Of a DNA stretch of 64,000 bases, positions 9,660-20,898 are shown piece by piece; position 1 is the stretch's first letter, and each line of letters starts with the position of its first letter. The position numbers and the translations under genes were made by a program. The notes beneath the pieces are model-generated. The model did not search any database, was not told the origin of the DNA, and saw only the letters and a program-made list of their open reading frames with translations. Source of the DNA: Aquabacterium sp. Lineage in GTDB: Bacteria > Pseudomonadota > Gammaproteobacteria > Burkholderiales > Burkholderiaceae_C. The DNA lies in NCBI RefSeq assembly GCF_021768455.1, contig NZ_JAIZVX010000003.1:1-64000 (forward strand), written 5' to 3'.

Positions 9660-10889
9660 ATGAAAACCTACCTCGTTGGCGGCGCCGTGCGCGACCGCCT
9701 GCTCGGCCGGCCCGTGGGCGACCGCGACTGGGTGGTCGTGGGCGGCACCCCGCAGGCCATGGTCGACCTGGGCTTTCGCCCCGTGGGCAAGGACTTCCCC
9801 GTCTTCCTCCACCCCGAGACGGGCGAGGAACACGCACTGGCCCGCACCGAACGCAAACAGGGCCACGGCTACCATGGCTTCGTGGTCCACGCGGCCCCGG
9901 ACGTCACCCTGGAAGACGACCTGGTCCGCCGTGACCTCACCGTCAACGCCATCGCCCAGGATGCCGATGGACGCCTGATCGACCCGCACGGCGGCCAGCG
10001 AGACCTGGCCGACCGGGTGCTGCGCCACGTCTCGCCTGCCTTCTCTGAAGACCCGGTGCGCATCCTGCGACTGGCCCGCTTTGCCGCCCGCTTCCACGAC
10101 TTCACCGTCGCGCCCGAGACCCAGGCCCTGATGCGGGACATGGTCGCCGCAGGCGAGGTCGACCACCTCGTGGCCGAGCGCGTCTGGCAGGAACTCGCCC
10201 GCGGGCTGATGGAGGCCCGCCCCTCGCGCATGTTCACCGTGCTGCGCGATTGCGGGGCCCTGGCCCGGCTGCTGCCCGAGGTCGACCGGCTCTGGGGCGT
10301 GCCCCAGCGCGCCGACCACCACCCGGAAATCGACACCGGGGTCCACCTGATGATGGTGCTGGACATGGCCGCCCAGCTGAGCACCAGCCTGCCGGTGCGC
10401 TACGCCTGCCTGGGCCACGACCTGGGCAAAGGCACGACCCCGCCCGATGTGCTGCCTCGCCACCTGGGTCACGAAGGCCGCAGCGCGCGCCTCCTCAAAG
10501 AAGTGAGCACTCGCTTACGAGCCCCCAATGACTGCCGTGAACTGGCCGACGTGGTGGCCCGAGAACACGGCAACGTGCACCGCAGCGGCGACCTGGGGCC
10601 GGAGGCCACCCTGCGCCTGCTCGAGCGTTGCGACGCCCTGCGCAAGCCCGCGCGCTTTGCCGAACTGCTGCTGGCCTGCGAGTGCGACGCCCGGGGCCGC
10701 CTGGGCCTGAGCGAGCAGCCCTACCCCCAGGCCACCCGCCTGACCGCCGCCCTGGCCACGGTGCTGGCCGTCGACACCGCGGCGGTGTCGGCGCAGGCAC
10801 TGGCAAAAGGCCTGAAGGGGCCAGCGGTCGGCGCGGCCATCACCGCTGCGCGGCTCGCGGCCCTGCAGGGCGCACGCGCGCTTTCGTGA
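9660..10889 (+). CDS. cca: Multifunctional CCA tRNA nucleotidyltransferase
   Basis: Adds or repairs the 3' CCA of tRNAs. The 409-residue protein begins [16 protein letters not shown], the usual start of class II CCA enzymes. It then shows the DRDWVVVGG catalytic aspartates, [10 protein letters not shown] and the [16 protein letters not shown] template region. A C-terminal HD domain is present ([27 protein letters not shown]), as in the E. coli-type enzyme with phosphatase/phosphodiesterase activity. The ORF-track start at 9486 is upstream of this conserved beginning and is rejected. Divergent from the small exported protein gene. Confidence 0.95.
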   Translation: MKTYLVGGAVRDRLLGRPVGDRDWVVVGGTPQAMVDLGFRPVGKDFPVFLHPETGEEHALARTERKQGHGYHGFVVHAAPDVTLEDDLVRRDLTVNAIAQDADGRLIDPHGGQRDLADRVLRHVSPAFSEDPVRILRLARFAARFHDFTVAPETQALMRDMVAAGEVDHLVAERVWQELARGLMEARPSRMFTVLRDCGALARLLPEVDRLWGVPQRADHHPEIDTGVHLMMVLDMAAQLSTSLPVRYACLGHDLGKGTTPPDVLPRHLGHEGRSARLLKEVSTRLRAPNDCRELADVVAREHGNVHRSGDLGPEATLRLLERCDALRKPARFAELLLACECDARGRLGLSEQPYPQATRLTAALATVLAVDTAAVSAQALAKGLKGPAVGAAITAARLAALQGARALS

Positions 10890-11008
10890 CGGAACGCACG
10901 CACGCATCGGCTTCAGATCTATCAAAGGTTTCATTTCATCAAGTCCGGCGCCGGCCGTCCGACAAGCACCGTGTGGTCAGCAGACCAGCAGTACACGAGG
11001 AGCGAGAC

Positions 11009-12565
11009 ATGGCGTGGTTGATGAAGCTGAGATTGGGCGCCCGACTGGGCCTGGCGTTTGGCATCACCGGACTGCTGGTGGTGTGCACAGGCGTGTTCGG
11101 GCTCACGCAAATGGCCAAGGTCAACGACCGCACCGAAGAGTTGGCCACCAACTGGCTGCCCAGCGTGCAGGCCCTGGGTGACATCCGCTCCGAACTGAAC
11201 AACATGCGCCGCGCGGCCTTGCGCCACACCCTGGAGCCCGATGCCGGCGGCAAGCGCCAGCAGCTGGAAGCCGTCACCGCATCCAGCAAGGACAAGCTGC
11301 CCAAGCTGCTGGCCCACTACGAAAAGCTGATCTCGTCGCCCGAAGAGGCCGCCCTCTTCAAGGAGATCCAGGACGCCATGGGCTCAGCGGACACCAGCAT
11401 GACCAATCTGCTGGCCATGTCGGACGACGGTCCCGCCCGGTTCGAGGAAGCGCGCGCTTACGCCGTCGGCGACTCGGCACGGGACTTCAACGAAGTCATG
11501 GCCCTGGTGCAAAAGGCCGTCGACCTCAACGCCAAGGGCTCGGTCGACTCCTGGAACGACTCCCAGCAGGTCTACCAGAGGGCCGTCACCGTGCTGGTGA
11601 TCGCCGTGGGTCTGCTGATGGCCACCTGCGGCGTGCTGGCCTACACCATCACCCGCTCCATCACCAGGCCCCTGGCCGAGGCCGTGCAGCTCAGCCAGGC
11701 CGTGGCCGAAGGCGACCTGAGCCGCGAGGTCCACACCACCGCCGGCGACGAGGTGGGCGACCTGGTTCGCGGCATGAACCAGATGAGCCGCAACCTGTCA
11801 GAGCTGGTGCACGGCGTGCGCCAGGGCACCGACGCCATCGCCACCGCGTCTGCCCAGATCGCCCAGGGCAATGCCGACCTGTCGTCGCGCACCGAACAGC
11901 AGGCCGCAAGCCTGCAGGAAACGGCCGCCTCGATGCACCAGATGAACGACACGGTGCGCGCCACCTCGGACAACGCCCGCCAGGCCAACCAGCTGGTGGC
12001 CCAGGCCACGATGGTGGCCGCTCAAGGGGGGGAAGACGTGAACCAGGTCGTGGCCACCATGTCGGCCATCCAGGAATCCAGCCGCCGCATCTCCGACATC
12101 ATCTCGGTCATCGACGGCATCGCCTTCCAGACCAACATCCTGGCGCTGAACGCCGCGGTCGAAGCCGCCCGCGCTGGCGAGCAAGGTCGTGGTTTTGCGG
12201 TCGTGGCATCGGAAGTGCGCTCACTGGCGCAACGCTCGGCCAATGCGGCCAAGGAAATCAAGAGCCTGATCACCGACAGCGTCGAGAAGGTCGAGATCGG
12301 CAGCACCCAGGTCAACAACGCCGGGCGCACGATTGCCGACGTGGTGATGCAGGTGCGCAAGGTCAATGACCTGATCGGCGAGATCACCTCGTCGAGCACG
12401 GAACAAAGCACCGGCGTCGGCCAGATCAACCAGGCCGTCAACCAGCTGGACCAGGCCACGCAGCAGAATGCGGCGCTGGTCGAAGAAACGTCTGCGGCAG
12501 CCGAGAGCCTGCGACACCAGGCCAATGGGCTGATGGAGGCGGTGTCGGTGTTCCGCACACGCTGA
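11009..12565 (+). CDS. Methyl-accepting chemotaxis protein
   Basis: Membrane chemoreceptor that signals through CheA/CheW. In the 518 residues from ATG 11009, the first transmembrane helix is around [21 protein letters not shown] periplasmic four-helix-bundle-type sensor spans about 35-185, and a second helix follows ([20 protein letters not shown]). Then come a HAMP domain ([21 protein letters not shown]) and the cytoplasmic signalling hairpin with the invariant [21 protein letters not shown]. No C-terminal NWETF-like pentapeptide is present, so adaptation enzymes would have to bind elsewhere. An AGGAG-like ribosome binding site (ACGAGGAGCGAGAC) precedes the start. The ORF-track start at 10628 lies within cca and is spurious. 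The ligand is unknown. Confidence 0.93.
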   Translation: MAWLMKLRLGARLGLAFGITGLLVVCTGVFGLTQMAKVNDRTEELATNWLPSVQALGDIRSELNNMRRAALRHTLEPDAGGKRQQLEAVTASSKDKLPKLLAHYEKLISSPEEAALFKEIQDAMGSADTSMTNLLAMSDDGPARFEEARAYAVGDSARDFNEVMALVQKAVDLNAKGSVDSWNDSQQVYQRAVTVLVIAVGLLMATCGVLAYTITRSITRPLAEAVQLSQAVAEGDLSREVHTTAGDEVGDLVRGMNQMSRNLSELVHGVRQGTDAIATASAQIAQGNADLSSRTEQQAASLQETAASMHQMNDTVRATSDNARQANQLVAQATMVAAQGGEDVNQVVATMSAIQESSRRISDIISVIDGIAFQTNILALNAAVEAARAGEQGRGFAVVASEVRSLAQRSANAAKEIKSLITDSVEKVEIGSTQVNNAGRTIADVVMQVRKVNDLIGEITSSSTEQSTGVGQINQAVNQLDQATQQNAALVEETSAAAESLRHQANGLMEAVSVFRTR

Positions 12566-12604
12566 GCGCCATGCAGGGCGCGATGCCAACAAGGATGCCA
12601 AAAA

Positions 12605-12638
12605 CCCCCTGTGCCACGCATGGGCACAGGGGGAAAAG
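12605..12638 (-). terminator. Strong terminator at the end of the dcw cluster (after ftsZ)
   Basis: CCCCCTGTGCC and GGCACAGGGGG form an 11-bp perfect stem around a short loop. On the minus strand the stem is followed by TTTTTGG, so it terminates the ftsZ transcript. On the plus strand the stem is followed by AAAAG, so termination of the chemoreceptor gene here would be weak. Confidence 0.85.
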
Positions 12639-12698
12639 AGGCTTCACTGACAAAAGAACAAGATGGGCTCGCCCCTGAGGACGCTGCCCAGAGGCCGA

Positions 12699-13931
12699 TC
12701 AGTCAGCCTGCTTGCGCAGGAAGGCCGGGATTTCGATCTCGTCCATGCCATTGCTGGCCAGGGCGTCGACCTTGGCGGCCGCCTGGGTGCGACCCGAGCG
12801 CCACACGCTGGGCGTGTTCATGCCGCTGAAGTCGTGGCTGCTGCCATGGGCCACGCTGTGGGCCTGGGCGTGACCCACCGGCTGGGTCAGCACGGGGATG
12901 TTGTCGGTACCGGTGCGGGCGAAAGCCTGGGTGGTCGCGGCGCTGTGCACCACGGTCATCGGCGCCTGGGCGCGACGGGCCGAGCTCAGACCGGTGGCGA
13001 TCACGGTGACGCGCAGCTCGTTGCCCAGCGACTCGTCATAGGCGGTGCCGTAGATCACGTGCGCGTCTTCGGCCGCGTAACGGCGGATGGTGTTCATCGC
13101 GTTGCGCGACTCGCTCAGCTTGAAGCTGGACTTGCCGGCGGCAATCAGCACCAGCACGCCACGGGCGCCAGAGAGGTCGATGCCTTCGAGCAGCGGGCAG
13201 GCGACAGCGGCTTCGGCGGCCTTGGTGGCGCGGTCCGGGCCACCTGCGGTGGCGGTGCCCATCATGGCCTTGCCCGGCTCGCTCATCACGGTCTTGACGT
13301 CTTCGAAGTCGACGTTCACCAGACCCGGGATGTGGATGATGTCGGAGATGCCGCCCACGGCGTTCTTCAGCACGTCGTTGGCCTTGCAGAAGGCTTCTTC
13401 CTGGGTGATGTCGTCACCCAGCACTTCCAGCAGCTTCTCGTTGAGCACAACGATCAGCGAATCGACGTTGGCTTCGAGTTCGGCCAGGCCCTGATCGGCC
13501 TGCTTCATGCGGCGGTTGCCTTCGAATTCGAAGGGCTTGGTCACCACACCGACGGTGAGGATGCCCATTTCCTTGGCCACGCGGGCGATCACCGGCGCAG
13601 CGCCCGTGCCTGTGCCACCGCCCATGCCGGCGGTGATGAAGACCATGTGCGCGCCGTCCAGCGCGGCACGGATCTGGTCGACGGCCTCTTCGGCTGCGGC
13701 CTTGCCCGCCTCGGGCTTGGCGCCGGCGCCCAGGCCCGTGCCACCGAGTTGCAGCTGCATCTCGGCCGACGAGCGGTTCAGCGCCTGCGAGTCGGTGTTG
13801 GCGCAGATGAACTGCACGCCCTGAACGCCTTCCGCGATCATGTGGTCCACGGCGTTGCCGCCGCCGCCACCCACACCGATCACCTTGATCTGCGTGCCGG
13901 TGTCGAAGTTTTCGATCATTTCGATTGCCAT
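12699..13931 (-). CDS. ftsZ: Cell division GTPase FtsZ
   Basis: Tubulin homologue that forms the Z-ring at midcell. The 410-residue protein shows KVIGVGGGGGNAVDHM near the N-terminus, the GTP-binding signature GGGTGTGAAPV, and NVDFEDVKTVM in the T7 loop region. A variable linker leads to the conserved C-terminal tail DEIEIPAFLRKQAD, which binds FtsA/ZipA. Last gene of the dcw cluster, 54 bases after ftsA. lpxC, which follows ftsZ in many proteobacteria, is not present; the next gene is a convergent chemoreceptor. Confidence 0.98.
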   Translation of the reverse strand: MAIEMIENFDTGTQIKVIGVGGGGGNAVDHMIAEGVQGVQFICANTDSQALNRSSAEMQLQLGGTGLGAGAKPEAGKAAAEEAVDQIRAALDGAHMVFITAGMGGGTGTGAAPVIARVAKEMGILTVGVVTKPFEFEGNRRMKQADQGLAELEANVDSLIVVLNEKLLEVLGDDITQEEAFCKANDVLKNAVGGISDIIHIPGLVNVDFEDVKTVMSEPGKAMMGTATAGGPDRATKAAEAAVACPLLEGIDLSGARGVLVLIAAGKSSFKLSESRNAMNTIRRYAAEDAHVIYGTAYDESLGNELRVTVIATGLSSARRAQAPMTVVHSAATTQAFARTGTDNIPVLTQPVGHAQAHSVAHGSSHDFSGMNTPSVWRSGRTQAAAKVDALASNGMDEIEIPAFLRKQAD

Positions 13932-13985
13932 GTCATGCCTCTCTTTTGTTCAAGCAGTTGCCAGTGAAAACGTACCAATGAGGTT

Positions 13986-15215
13986 TCAGAAATTGCCTAC
14001 AAACCAATCGCGTACGCGTCCAAACAGGGTCTGAACCGACCCGGCCTGTTGCGCCGCCTTCATCCCGCGCGAACGCGCGAGTCTCGCTTCTTCGAGCAAG
14101 CCCATGACGGTGGCCGAGCGGGGGCTCGCCACCATGTCGTGCAGTGCGCCGGAGTACAAGGGCGTGCCCTTGCGCACCGGCTTGAGGAAGATGTCTTCGG
14201 CCAGTTCGACCATGCCCGGCATCACCGCCGAGCCACCGGTCAGCACGATGCCGGACGACAGCAGTTCCTCGTATCCAGACTCGCGGATCACCTGGTGAAC
14301 CAGCGAGAAAATCTCTTCGACGCGCGGCTCGATCACGCCGGCCAAAGCCTGACGCGAGAGCATGCGCGGGGCGCGATCGCCCAGGCCGGGCACCTCGACC
14401 TGGTCGTTCGGATCGGCCAGCAGCTGCTTGGCCACACCGTGTTCGACCTTGATGTCCTCGGCGTCCTTCGTGGGGGTGCGCAGGGCCATGGCGATGTCGC
14501 TGGTGATCAGGTCACCGGCAATGGGGATCACGGCCGTGTGGCGCACCGAGCCATCGGTGAAGATGGACACATCGGTCGTGCCCGCCCCGATGTCGACCAG
14601 GGCCACGCCCAGGGCCTTTTCGTCGTCGGTCAGCACGGCGGCACTCGACGCGCTGGGGTTGAGCACCAGCTGCTCGGCCTCCAGGCCACAGCGGCGCACG
14701 CACTTGACGATGTTCTCGGCCGCGCTCTGCGCACCGGTCACGATGTGCACCTTCACCTCGAGGCGGCCACCGCTCATGCCGATGGGCTCCTTCACCTCGT
14801 GGCCATCGATGATGAACTCTTGCGGCTCGACCAGCAGCAGGCGCTGGTCGTTGGGAATGTTGATGGCCTTGGCGGTCTCGACCACACGTTGCACGTCGAT
14901 CGGGGCGACTTCCTTGTCGCGCACGATGACCATGCCGGTGCTGTTCTGGCCGCGGATGTGGCTGCCGGTGATGCCGGTCCAGACGCGGCTGATCTTGCAG
15001 TCGGCCATCAACTCGGCCTCTTTCAGGGCCTGCTGGATGGACTGCACCGTGGCGTCGATGTTGACGACCACGCCGCGCTTGAGGCCGTGGCTCGGGGCCA
15101 CGCCCAGCCCGGCGATGCGCAGCTCGCCACCGGGCAGGACTTCGGCCACGACCGCCATCACTTTGGCGGTGCCGATGTCGAGTCCGACAACCAGATCCTT
15201 GTATTCCTTGGGCAT
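13986..15215 (-). CDS. ftsA: Cell division protein FtsA
   Basis: Actin-like ATPase that tethers FtsZ to the membrane and recruits later divisome proteins. The 409-residue protein has the family start (LVVGLDIGTAKVMAVVAEV) and the SHIRGQNSTGMV segment of subdomain 1C. The DIGAGTTDVSIF phosphate loop and VLTGGSAVMPGM are also present. The C-terminal end TLFGRVRDWFVGNF is the amphipathic membrane-targeting helix. It lies 25 bases after ftsQ and 54 before ftsZ, as in the standard ftsQAZ block. Confidence 0.97.
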   Translation of the reverse strand: MPKEYKDLVVGLDIGTAKVMAVVAEVLPGGELRIAGLGVAPSHGLKRGVVVNIDATVQSIQQALKEAELMADCKISRVWTGITGSHIRGQNSTGMVIVRDKEVAPIDVQRVVETAKAINIPNDQRLLLVEPQEFIIDGHEVKEPIGMSGGRLEVKVHIVTGAQSAAENIVKCVRRCGLEAEQLVLNPSASSAAVLTDDEKALGVALVDIGAGTTDVSIFTDGSVRHTAVIPIAGDLITSDIAMALRTPTKDAEDIKVEHGVAKQLLADPNDQVEVPGLGDRAPRMLSRQALAGVIEPRVEEIFSLVHQVIRESGYEELLSSGIVLTGGSAVMPGMVELAEDIFLKPVRKGTPLYSGALHDMVASPRSATVMGLLEEARLARSRGMKAAQQAGSVQTLFGRVRDWFVGNF

Positions 15216-15240
15216 GGTGGGTGCTGGGTTTCCGTGTAGG

Positions 15241-16107
15241 TCAATGGGTGGCAGCCGGCGCGGCCTTGTGGGCTGCGGGCTTGCGCGGAATCAGGGGTTT
15301 GGCCGTGCCGTCCTGCCAGGTGCTCAAGCCACGCAGCTTGACGGCGTAGGCCTCGGGGTAACGCAGGTCGGCGTAGGCCAGAGGGGCGGGGTATTTGCGC
15401 TGCACATCGGGCAGGGTGCGCACGAAACGGTCGGCTCGCGCCACCAGCTCATCGGGTGAGCCTCGGCCGATCACCACGCTGGCATCGTTGTCCAGCTCCA
15501 CGCTCCAGGAGCCGCGCTCCGTCAGGCGCAGGGTGGCGATCTCGCCCAGGGGCTTGAACACGGGCTGCAGGCGGTGGAGCATGTCGAGCATGGCGCGGGC
15601 CTCGTCGGCCGTCGGGTTGGCGGGGGCCTCCAGCGTGGGCAGGTGCTCGTCTTCGACGTCACCGAGGTTGGCATCGAAGACTTCGCCAAAGGTGTTGACC
15701 AGCTGGTCGTCACGGTCCTCGTGGGCCCAGTAGGCGGCGGGCTTGTGCTCTTCCAGCACCACACGCAGCTCGTTGGGGAAGACGCGGCGCACCACGGCCT
15801 TGCGCACCCAGGGCACGGCCTCAAAGGCCTCTCGACTCTTCGCCAGGTCGACGCTGAAAAAACCGCCCGAGAGGCGCTGCGCCACGTTGGCACGCACGGT
15901 GGCCAGGTTGTTGCGATCCAGGTCGCCTTCGACCTCGATGCGCTCCAGCGCGAAATAAGGCAGGCGCGACAGCCGCACCAGGCCCGACGCCAGCAACAGG
16001 CCCAGCAGCCCCAGCGCCAGCGCGATGGTGGCCACGTTCATCCAGCGGACGTCGGTCGGCGTCTCGCTGGAAGCGGGGCTGGGGTGGAGGGCGGCAGCGG
16101 CAAGCAT
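15241..16107 (-). CDS. ftsQ: Cell division protein FtsQ
   Basis: Bitopic inner-membrane protein of the FtsQLB subcomplex that activates septal peptidoglycan synthesis. Of 288 residues, a short cytoplasmic N-terminus precedes one transmembrane helix (VATIALALGLLGLLLASGLV). A POTRA domain follows (FALERIEVEGDLDRNNLATVRANV), then the periplasmic beta domain (VVIGRGSPDELVARADRFV). The C-terminus has a basic, Ala-rich tail (PLIPRKPAAHKAAPAATH). It lies 27 bases after ddl. Confidence 0.93.
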   Translation of the reverse strand: MLAAAALHPSPASSETPTDVRWMNVATIALALGLLGLLLASGLVRLSRLPYFALERIEVEGDLDRNNLATVRANVAQRLSGGFFSVDLAKSREAFEAVPWVRKAVVRRVFPNELRVVLEEHKPAAYWAHEDRDDQLVNTFGEVFDANLGDVEDEHLPTLEAPANPTADEARAMLDMLHRLQPVFKPLGEIATLRLTERGSWSVELDNDASVVIGRGSPDELVARADRFVRTLPDVQRKYPAPLAYADLRYPEAYAVKLRGLSTWQDGTAKPLIPRKPAAHKAAPAATH

Positions 16108-16134
16108 GGTGGGCTGGGTGAGCGTCGGTGGGCT

Positions 16135-17109
16135 TCAGCGGATGGCCGCGTCCAGGCTGGCCGAGGCCAGCAGGTGCACGCAGAGCTGGCCATAGGCCAG
16201 GCCGGCCACCTTGGCCGACATCGGCACCAGGGAGTGGCTGGTCATGCCGGGCGAGGTGTTGATCTCCAGCAGGAAGGGCTGACGGTCGGTGGCGCGGATC
16301 ATCACGTCGGCGCGGGCCCAGCCCCGGCAACCCAGGGTCTTGAAGGCGCGCAGCACCAGGCGCTGGATCTCGGCCTCTTCGTCCGCATCGAGCAGGCTGG
16401 GGCAGAGGTACTTCACGTCGTCACTGAAGTACTTGTTCTGGTAGTCGTAGTTGCCCCCCGGGGCCTTGATGCGGATGACGGGCAGGGACTGGGCCTCGCC
16501 CTCGACGGTCAGCACCGGGCAGGTGGTTTCTTCGCCATCGATGAACTGCTCGCACAGCACCTCGGGGTCGTGCTGGGCCGCGGCCGCATAGGCGGCAGCG
16601 CACTGCGACGGGTCGGTCACCTTGGTCAGGCCGATGGACGAGCCTTCGCGAGCGGGCTTGACGATCATCGGCGCGCCCAGGGCCGTGAGCGCGTGCTCGC
16701 AGTCTTCGGCGCTGGCGACCAGGCGCCAATCGGGGGTCGGCAGGCCTTCGAAGCGCCAGATGCGCTTGGTCATGATCTTGTCCATGGCGATGGACGAAGC
16801 CATCACGCCCGAACCCGTGTAGGGGATCTTGAGCAGTTCGAGCGCGCCTTGCAGCGAGCCGTCTTCGCCGCCCCGGCCATGCAGGGCGATGAAACAGCGG
16901 TCGACGCCTTCCTTGATCAGGTCTTCGAGCGGGCGCTCGGCCGGGTCGAAGGCGATGGCGTTGACGCCTTCGGCCTGCAGCGCGGCCAGCACGCCGCTGC
17001 CCGACATCAGGGAGACGTCGCGCTCGGCCGAGGTGCCACCAAACAGCACGGCCACCTTGCCGAGTTCGGCCGGGTTCACGCGGGGGGCTTGCAGGGGGGT
17101 GAAGCTCAT
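16135..17109 (-). CDS. ddl: D-alanine--D-alanine ligase
   Basis: ATP-grasp enzyme that makes the D-Ala-D-Ala dipeptide for the peptidoglycan stem. The 324-residue product from ATG 17109 contains [20 protein letters not shown], then [17 protein letters not shown], the ATP-binding [15 protein letters not shown], and [20 protein letters not shown] at the Mg site. The first codon overlaps the murC stop by 4 bases (ATGA), so the longer ORF-track start at 17553 is rejected. Confidence 0.96.
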   Translation of the reverse strand: MSFTPLQAPRVNPAELGKVAVLFGGTSAERDVSLMSGSGVLAALQAEGVNAIAFDPAERPLEDLIKEGVDRCFIALHGRGGEDGSLQGALELLKIPYTGSGVMASSIAMDKIMTKRIWRFEGLPTPDWRLVASAEDCEHALTALGAPMIVKPAREGSSIGLTKVTDPSQCAAAYAAAAQHDPEVLCEQFIDGEETTCPVLTVEGEAQSLPVIRIKAPGGNYDYQNKYFSDDVKYLCPSLLDADEEAEIQRLVLRAFKTLGCRGWARADVMIRATDRQPFLLEINTSPGMTSHSLVPMSAKVAGLAYGQLCVHLLASASLDAAIR

Positions 17110-18521
17110 GCGGCAGCTCCCGAGTTCAGCAGGTCCACGACCTTGGCAGGCACGCCACCGATGGTGCCGGCGCCCATGCAGATCACGATGTCGCCATCGC
17201 GGGTCGATTCGGCAATGACCTGCGGCAGGCCTGCGACCTCGTCCACAAAGATCGGCTCGACCTTGCCGGCCACGCGCACCGCGCGGGTCAGGGCGCGCCC
17301 ATCGGCGGCCACGATGGGCGATTCCCCGGCGCTGTAGACCTCGGTCAGCAGGACGGCATCCGCCGTGCCCAGCACCTTGACGAAGTCTTCGAAACAGTCG
17401 CGTGTGCGGGTGTAGCGGTGGGGCTGGAAGGCCAGCACCAGGCGCTGACCGGGGAAGGCCCCGCGGGCGGCAGCGATCACCGCGGCCATTTCGACCGGGT
17501 GGTGACCGTAGTCGTCGATCAGGGTGAAACGACCACCGTCGGCAGCCGGGCACTCGCCATAGCGCTGGAAGCGGCGCCCCACGCCCGAGAACGCGGCCAG
17601 GGCCTGGACGATGGGCTCGTCGGGCAGCTCGATCTCGGTGGCCACGGCAATGGCGGCCAGTGCGTTGAGCACGTTGTGCTCGCCCGGCAGGTTGAGCGTG
17701 ACCGTGAGGTCGGGCATGACGGTTCCGTTGCGGCGCTGCACGGTGAAGCGCATCTGACCACCGGCCAGGGCCTCGACGTTGACGGCGCGCACCTGGGCGT
17801 CCTCACCGAAACCGTAGGTGATGACCGGGCGCGAGATCAGCGGGATGATGCTGCGCACGCCAGGGTCGTCCGCACACAGGATGGCCGAGCCGTAAAACGG
17901 CATGCGGTGCAGGAACTCGACGAAGGCCTGCTTCAGGCGTGCGAAATCGTGCCCATAGGTGTCCATGTGATCGGCGTCGATGTTGGTGACGACCGAGAGC
18001 ACGGGCAACAGGTTGAGGAAGGAGGCGTCGGACTCGTCGGCCTCGACCACGATGTACTCGCCCTTGCCCAGCGCCGAGTTGGCGCCAGCACTGTTGAGCT
18101 TGCCGCCGATGACGAAGGTGGGGTCCACACCGGCTTCGGCCAGGATGGCCGTGACCAGGGAGGTGGTGGTGGTCTTGCCATGCGTGCCGGCGATGGCGAT
18201 GCCTTTGCGCAGGCGCATCAACTCGGCCAGCATCACGGCGCGGGGCACCACGGGAATGCGTTTGGCGCGGGCGGCGATGACCTCGGGGTTGTCGCCCTTC
18301 ACGGCGGTGGAGGTGACAACCGCTTCGGCGCCCGCGATGTGGGCGGCGTCGTGGCCTTCGTGCACGGTGATGCCGAGGCTGGCCAGGCGGCGCGAGGTGG
18401 CGCTGCTCGACTGGTCGGAGCCCGAGACCACATAGCCCAGGTTGTGGAGGATCTCGGCGATGCCGCTCATGCCGGCACCACCGATGCCGACGAAGTGGAT
18501 GTGTTTGACGGCGTGCTTCAT
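17106..18521 (-). CDS. murC: UDP-N-acetylmuramate--L-alanine ligase MurC
   Basis: Adds the first residue, L-Ala, to UDP-MurNAc. The 471-residue cytoplasmic ligase starts [25 protein letters not shown]. Its P-loop is [13 protein letters not shown], with [10 protein letters not shown] and the central [13 protein letters not shown]. The C-terminal domain includes [12 protein letters not shown] and [13 protein letters not shown], diagnostic of MurC among the Mur ligases. Overlaps murG upstream and ddl downstream by 4 bases each. Confidence 0.97.
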   Translation of the reverse strand: MKHAVKHIHFVGIGGAGMSGIAEILHNLGYVVSGSDQSSSATSRRLASLGITVHEGHDAAHIAGAEAVVTSTAVKGDNPEVIAARAKRIPVVPRAVMLAELMRLRKGIAIAGTHGKTTTTSLVTAILAEAGVDPTFVIGGKLNSAGANSALGKGEYIVVEADESDASFLNLLPVLSVVTNIDADHMDTYGHDFARLKQAFVEFLHRMPFYGSAILCADDPGVRSIIPLISRPVITYGFGEDAQVRAVNVEALAGGQMRFTVQRRNGTVMPDLTVTLNLPGEHNVLNALAAIAVATEIELPDEPIVQALAAFSGVGRRFQRYGECPAADGGRFTLIDDYGHHPVEMAAVIAAARGAFPGQRLVLAFQPHRYTRTRDCFEDFVKVLGTADAVLLTEVYSAGESPIVAADGRALTRAVRVAGKVEPIFVDEVAGLPQVIAESTRDGDIVICMGAGTIGGVPAKVVDLLNSGAAA

Positions 18522-19624
18522 GACGCTGCCTTTGCTGTTGTGGGTTTCACGTGTTCTTCGATGGCATCGGCCACCGCGGCGGCCGAACGGGGACGGGCCA
18601 GGGCGCGGGCCGACTGGGCCATGGTGAGCAGATCGGCCCGGTTGAGGGCTTGCAAGCGCTGCGCCAGCGACGCAGGCGAGAGCTCGGTCTGGGGCAGGTG
18701 CACGGCGGCGCCATGGGCGGCCATGTAGGCGGCGTTGTCACGCTGGTGCGACGTGGTCGACACGATGAGCGGGATCAGCACGCTGGGCACGCCCGCTGCA
18801 CACAGTTCGCTCACGGTGATGGCACCGGCTCGGCAGACGATGACGTCGCACTCGGCCAGGCGCTGCGCCATGTTGTTGATGAAGGGGAGGACCTCGGCGT
18901 CGCGGGAGGCGTCCAGCCCGGCGGCCTGGTAGGCGGCCTTGACGTCGTCGAGGTTGGCCATGCCGGTCTGGTGCGTGATCAGCGGACGCTGGTCGGCCGG
19001 GATCAGGGCCAGGGCCTGCGGCACGGTCTGGTTCAGCACGCGGGCACCCAGGCTGCCTCCGACCACCAGCACGCGCAGGGGGCCGGTCCGGGCGGCAAAG
19101 CGCTCGGCGGGCGGCGCGATGGCCTCGATCTCGGCGCGCACGGGGTTGCCGGTCACGCGGGCGACCTTGTGCTTCGAGGCGTCGCCATCGAAGCCGCAGG
19201 CCAGCACGTCGGTGATGGGCAGCAGGGCGCGGTTGCTCAACAGGATGGCCGCATCCGCATTCACCATGACCAGGGGCAGGCCTCGGGCCACGCCCATCAG
19301 GCCGCCAGGGAAGCAGACGTAGCCCCCCATGCCCAGCACGGCGTCGGCACGGCGCGCCTTGAGCACCTTGAAGCAATCGAGGAAAGCCTTGAGCAGGCGC
19401 ACGCCGCCAAAGACGGTGTCCTTCAGGCTCTTGCCGCGCAGGCCATTGAAAGCGATGGTGTCCAGCGGGATGCCGGTGGGCGGCACCAGGCGGTTTTCCA
19501 TGCCACCGGCCGTGCCCAGCCAGGACACAGTCCAGCCGCGGGCCTTCATTTCATCGGCCACGGCCAGGCCGGGCATGATGTGCCCCCCGGTGCCGGCGGC
19601 CATGATGACGAGGTGCCTGCTCAT
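18518..19624 (-). CDS. murG: Undecaprenyl-PP-MurNAc-pentapeptide GlcNAc transferase MurG
   Basis: Converts lipid I to lipid II on the inner face of the membrane. The 368-residue GT28 glycosyltransferase starts [20 protein letters not shown], the glycine-rich first loop of MurG. A second glycine-rich loop ([16 protein letters not shown]) follows. The acceptor/donor-site segment is [23 protein letters not shown]. Start ATG 19624 overlaps the ftsW stop by 4 bases; the ORF-track start at 19804 is inside ftsW. Confidence 0.96.
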   Translation of the reverse strand: MSRHLVIMAAGTGGHIMPGLAVADEMKARGWTVSWLGTAGGMENRLVPPTGIPLDTIAFNGLRGKSLKDTVFGGVRLLKAFLDCFKVLKARRADAVLGMGGYVCFPGGLMGVARGLPLVMVNADAAILLSNRALLPITDVLACGFDGDASKHKVARVTGNPVRAEIEAIAPPAERFAARTGPLRVLVVGGSLGARVLNQTVPQALALIPADQRPLITHQTGMANLDDVKAAYQAAGLDASRDAEVLPFINNMAQRLAECDVIVCRAGAITVSELCAAGVPSVLIPLIVSTTSHQRDNAAYMAAHGAAVHLPQTELSPASLAQRLQALNRADLLTMAQSARALARPRSAAAVADAIEEHVKPTTAKAAS

Positions 19625-20898
19625 GCGCGGCCTCCCCTCATCAACTGCCTGTTCTCCATGTCGACACGGAGACAGATGGCGAGGGCAATGCAGTTGAGCA
19701 TCACGCCCGAACCACCAAAGCTCATCAGCGGCAGGGTCAGGCCCTTGGTGGGCAGCACGCCCAGGTTCACACCCATGTTGATGAAGCCCTGGCCGCCCAT
19801 CCACACCGCCACGCCCTGGGCCACGAGGCCGGAGAAGACGCGGTCGAGCGCAATGGCCTGCCGGCCGATGTTGAAGAGGCGCACCACCAGCCAGAAGAAG
19901 GCGATGATGACCACGGCCACGCCGATGAAGCCCAGCTCTTCACCGATCACGGCCAGCAGGAAGTCGGTGTGGGCCTCGGGCAGGTAATGCAGCTTCTCCA
20001 GGCTGGAGCCCAGCCCTTCGCCAAAGATTTCGCCACGGCCAAAGGCGATGAGCGAGTGGGTCAGCTGGTAGGCCTTGCCCAGGGCGTTCTTTTCGCTCCA
20101 GGGGTCGAGGTAGGCGAAGATGCGCTCGCGCCGCCAGGGGCTCAGCGAGATCATCAGCATGAAGGCCCCCAGCAGCACGCCGGTGATCAGCGTGAACATC
20201 TTGCCGTTCACACCGCCGAGGAAGAGGATGGCCATGGCGATGGTGGCGATCACCATGAAGGCGCCCATGTCGGGCTCGGCCAGCAGCAGCAGGCCCACGA
20301 CGCCCACGGCCACGGCCATGGGCGTGACAGCGCGGAAGAAGTGTTCCTTCACGTCCATCTTGCGCACCATGTAGTCGGAGGCGTAGAGCACGATGGCCAG
20401 CTTGGCCAGCTCGGACGGCTGGAAGTTCATGAAGCCCAGGGGCAACCAGCGCCGCGCGCCATAGACCACCTTGCCGACGTGCGGGATCAGCACCAGGATG
20501 AGCAGCACCAGCGAGGCCACGAACAGCCAGGGAGCCCAGCGCTCCCAGGTCGACATCGGGATCTGCGTGACCACGGCCCCGACGGCCACCGCCATCACCA
20601 GCGACATCAGGTGTCGGGTGAAGAAGTGCATGGGCGCGTAGTTGGCAAAGCGCGGACTGTCGGGCAGGGCGATGGTGGCCGAATAGACCATGATCAGCCC
20701 CATGACCAGCAGCGAGATGGTCAGCCACACCAGCGGCTGGTCGAAGCCCATCACGCGGGACGGGTGCGACGCGTTGACGTTGACGAAATCGCGCACCGGC
20801 AGGCTGCCGCTGTCGGCCGAGCCCTCGCGGCCCAGGCGGGCGCGCAGGCTGCCGATCAGGCCCGAGACGAAGGGGCGGCGTGCGGTCTGGCCACTCAT
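19621..20898 (-). CDS. ftsW: SEDS peptidoglycan glycosyltransferase FtsW
   Basis: Polymerises lipid II at the septum with FtsI. The 425-residue protein has an N-terminal cytoplasmic extension of about 50 residues and then around ten transmembrane segments, beginning [24 protein letters not shown] signatures include [21 protein letters not shown] and the periplasmic [18 protein letters not shown]. The last helix is near [16 protein letters not shown]. Overlaps murD and murG by 4 bases each. Confidence 0.96.
   Translation of the reverse strand: MSGQTARRPFVSGLIGSLRARLGREGSADSGSLPVRDFVNVNASHPSRVMGFDQPLVWLTISLLVMGLIMVYSATIALPDSPRFANYAPMHFFTRHLMSLVMAVAVGAVVTQIPMSTWERWAPWLFVASLVLLILVLIPHVGKVVYGARRWLPLGFMNFQPSELAKLAIVLYASDYMVRKMDVKEHFFRAVTPMAVAVGVVGLLLLAEPDMGAFMVIATIAMAILFLGGVNGKMFTLITGVLLGAFMLMISLSPWRRERIFAYLDPWSEKNALGKAYQLTHSLIAFGRGEIFGEGLGSSLEKLHYLPEAHTDFLLAVIGEELGFIGVAVVIIAFFWLVVRLFNIGRQAIALDRVFSGLVAQGVAVWMGGQGFINMGVNLGVLPTKGLTLPLMSFGGSGVMLNCIALAICLRVDMENRQLMRGGRA

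Noticed and set aside
10928-10978. Flagellar sigma-28 promoter before the chemoreceptor gene
   Set aside because: TCAAAGG followed at the right distance by TCCGGCGC does not match the GCCGATAA element.
15574-17337. 587-residue plus-strand ORF over ftsQ, ddl and murC
   Set aside because: It spans several real minus-strand genes and has the low-complexity composition typical of antisense frames in high-GC genomes.
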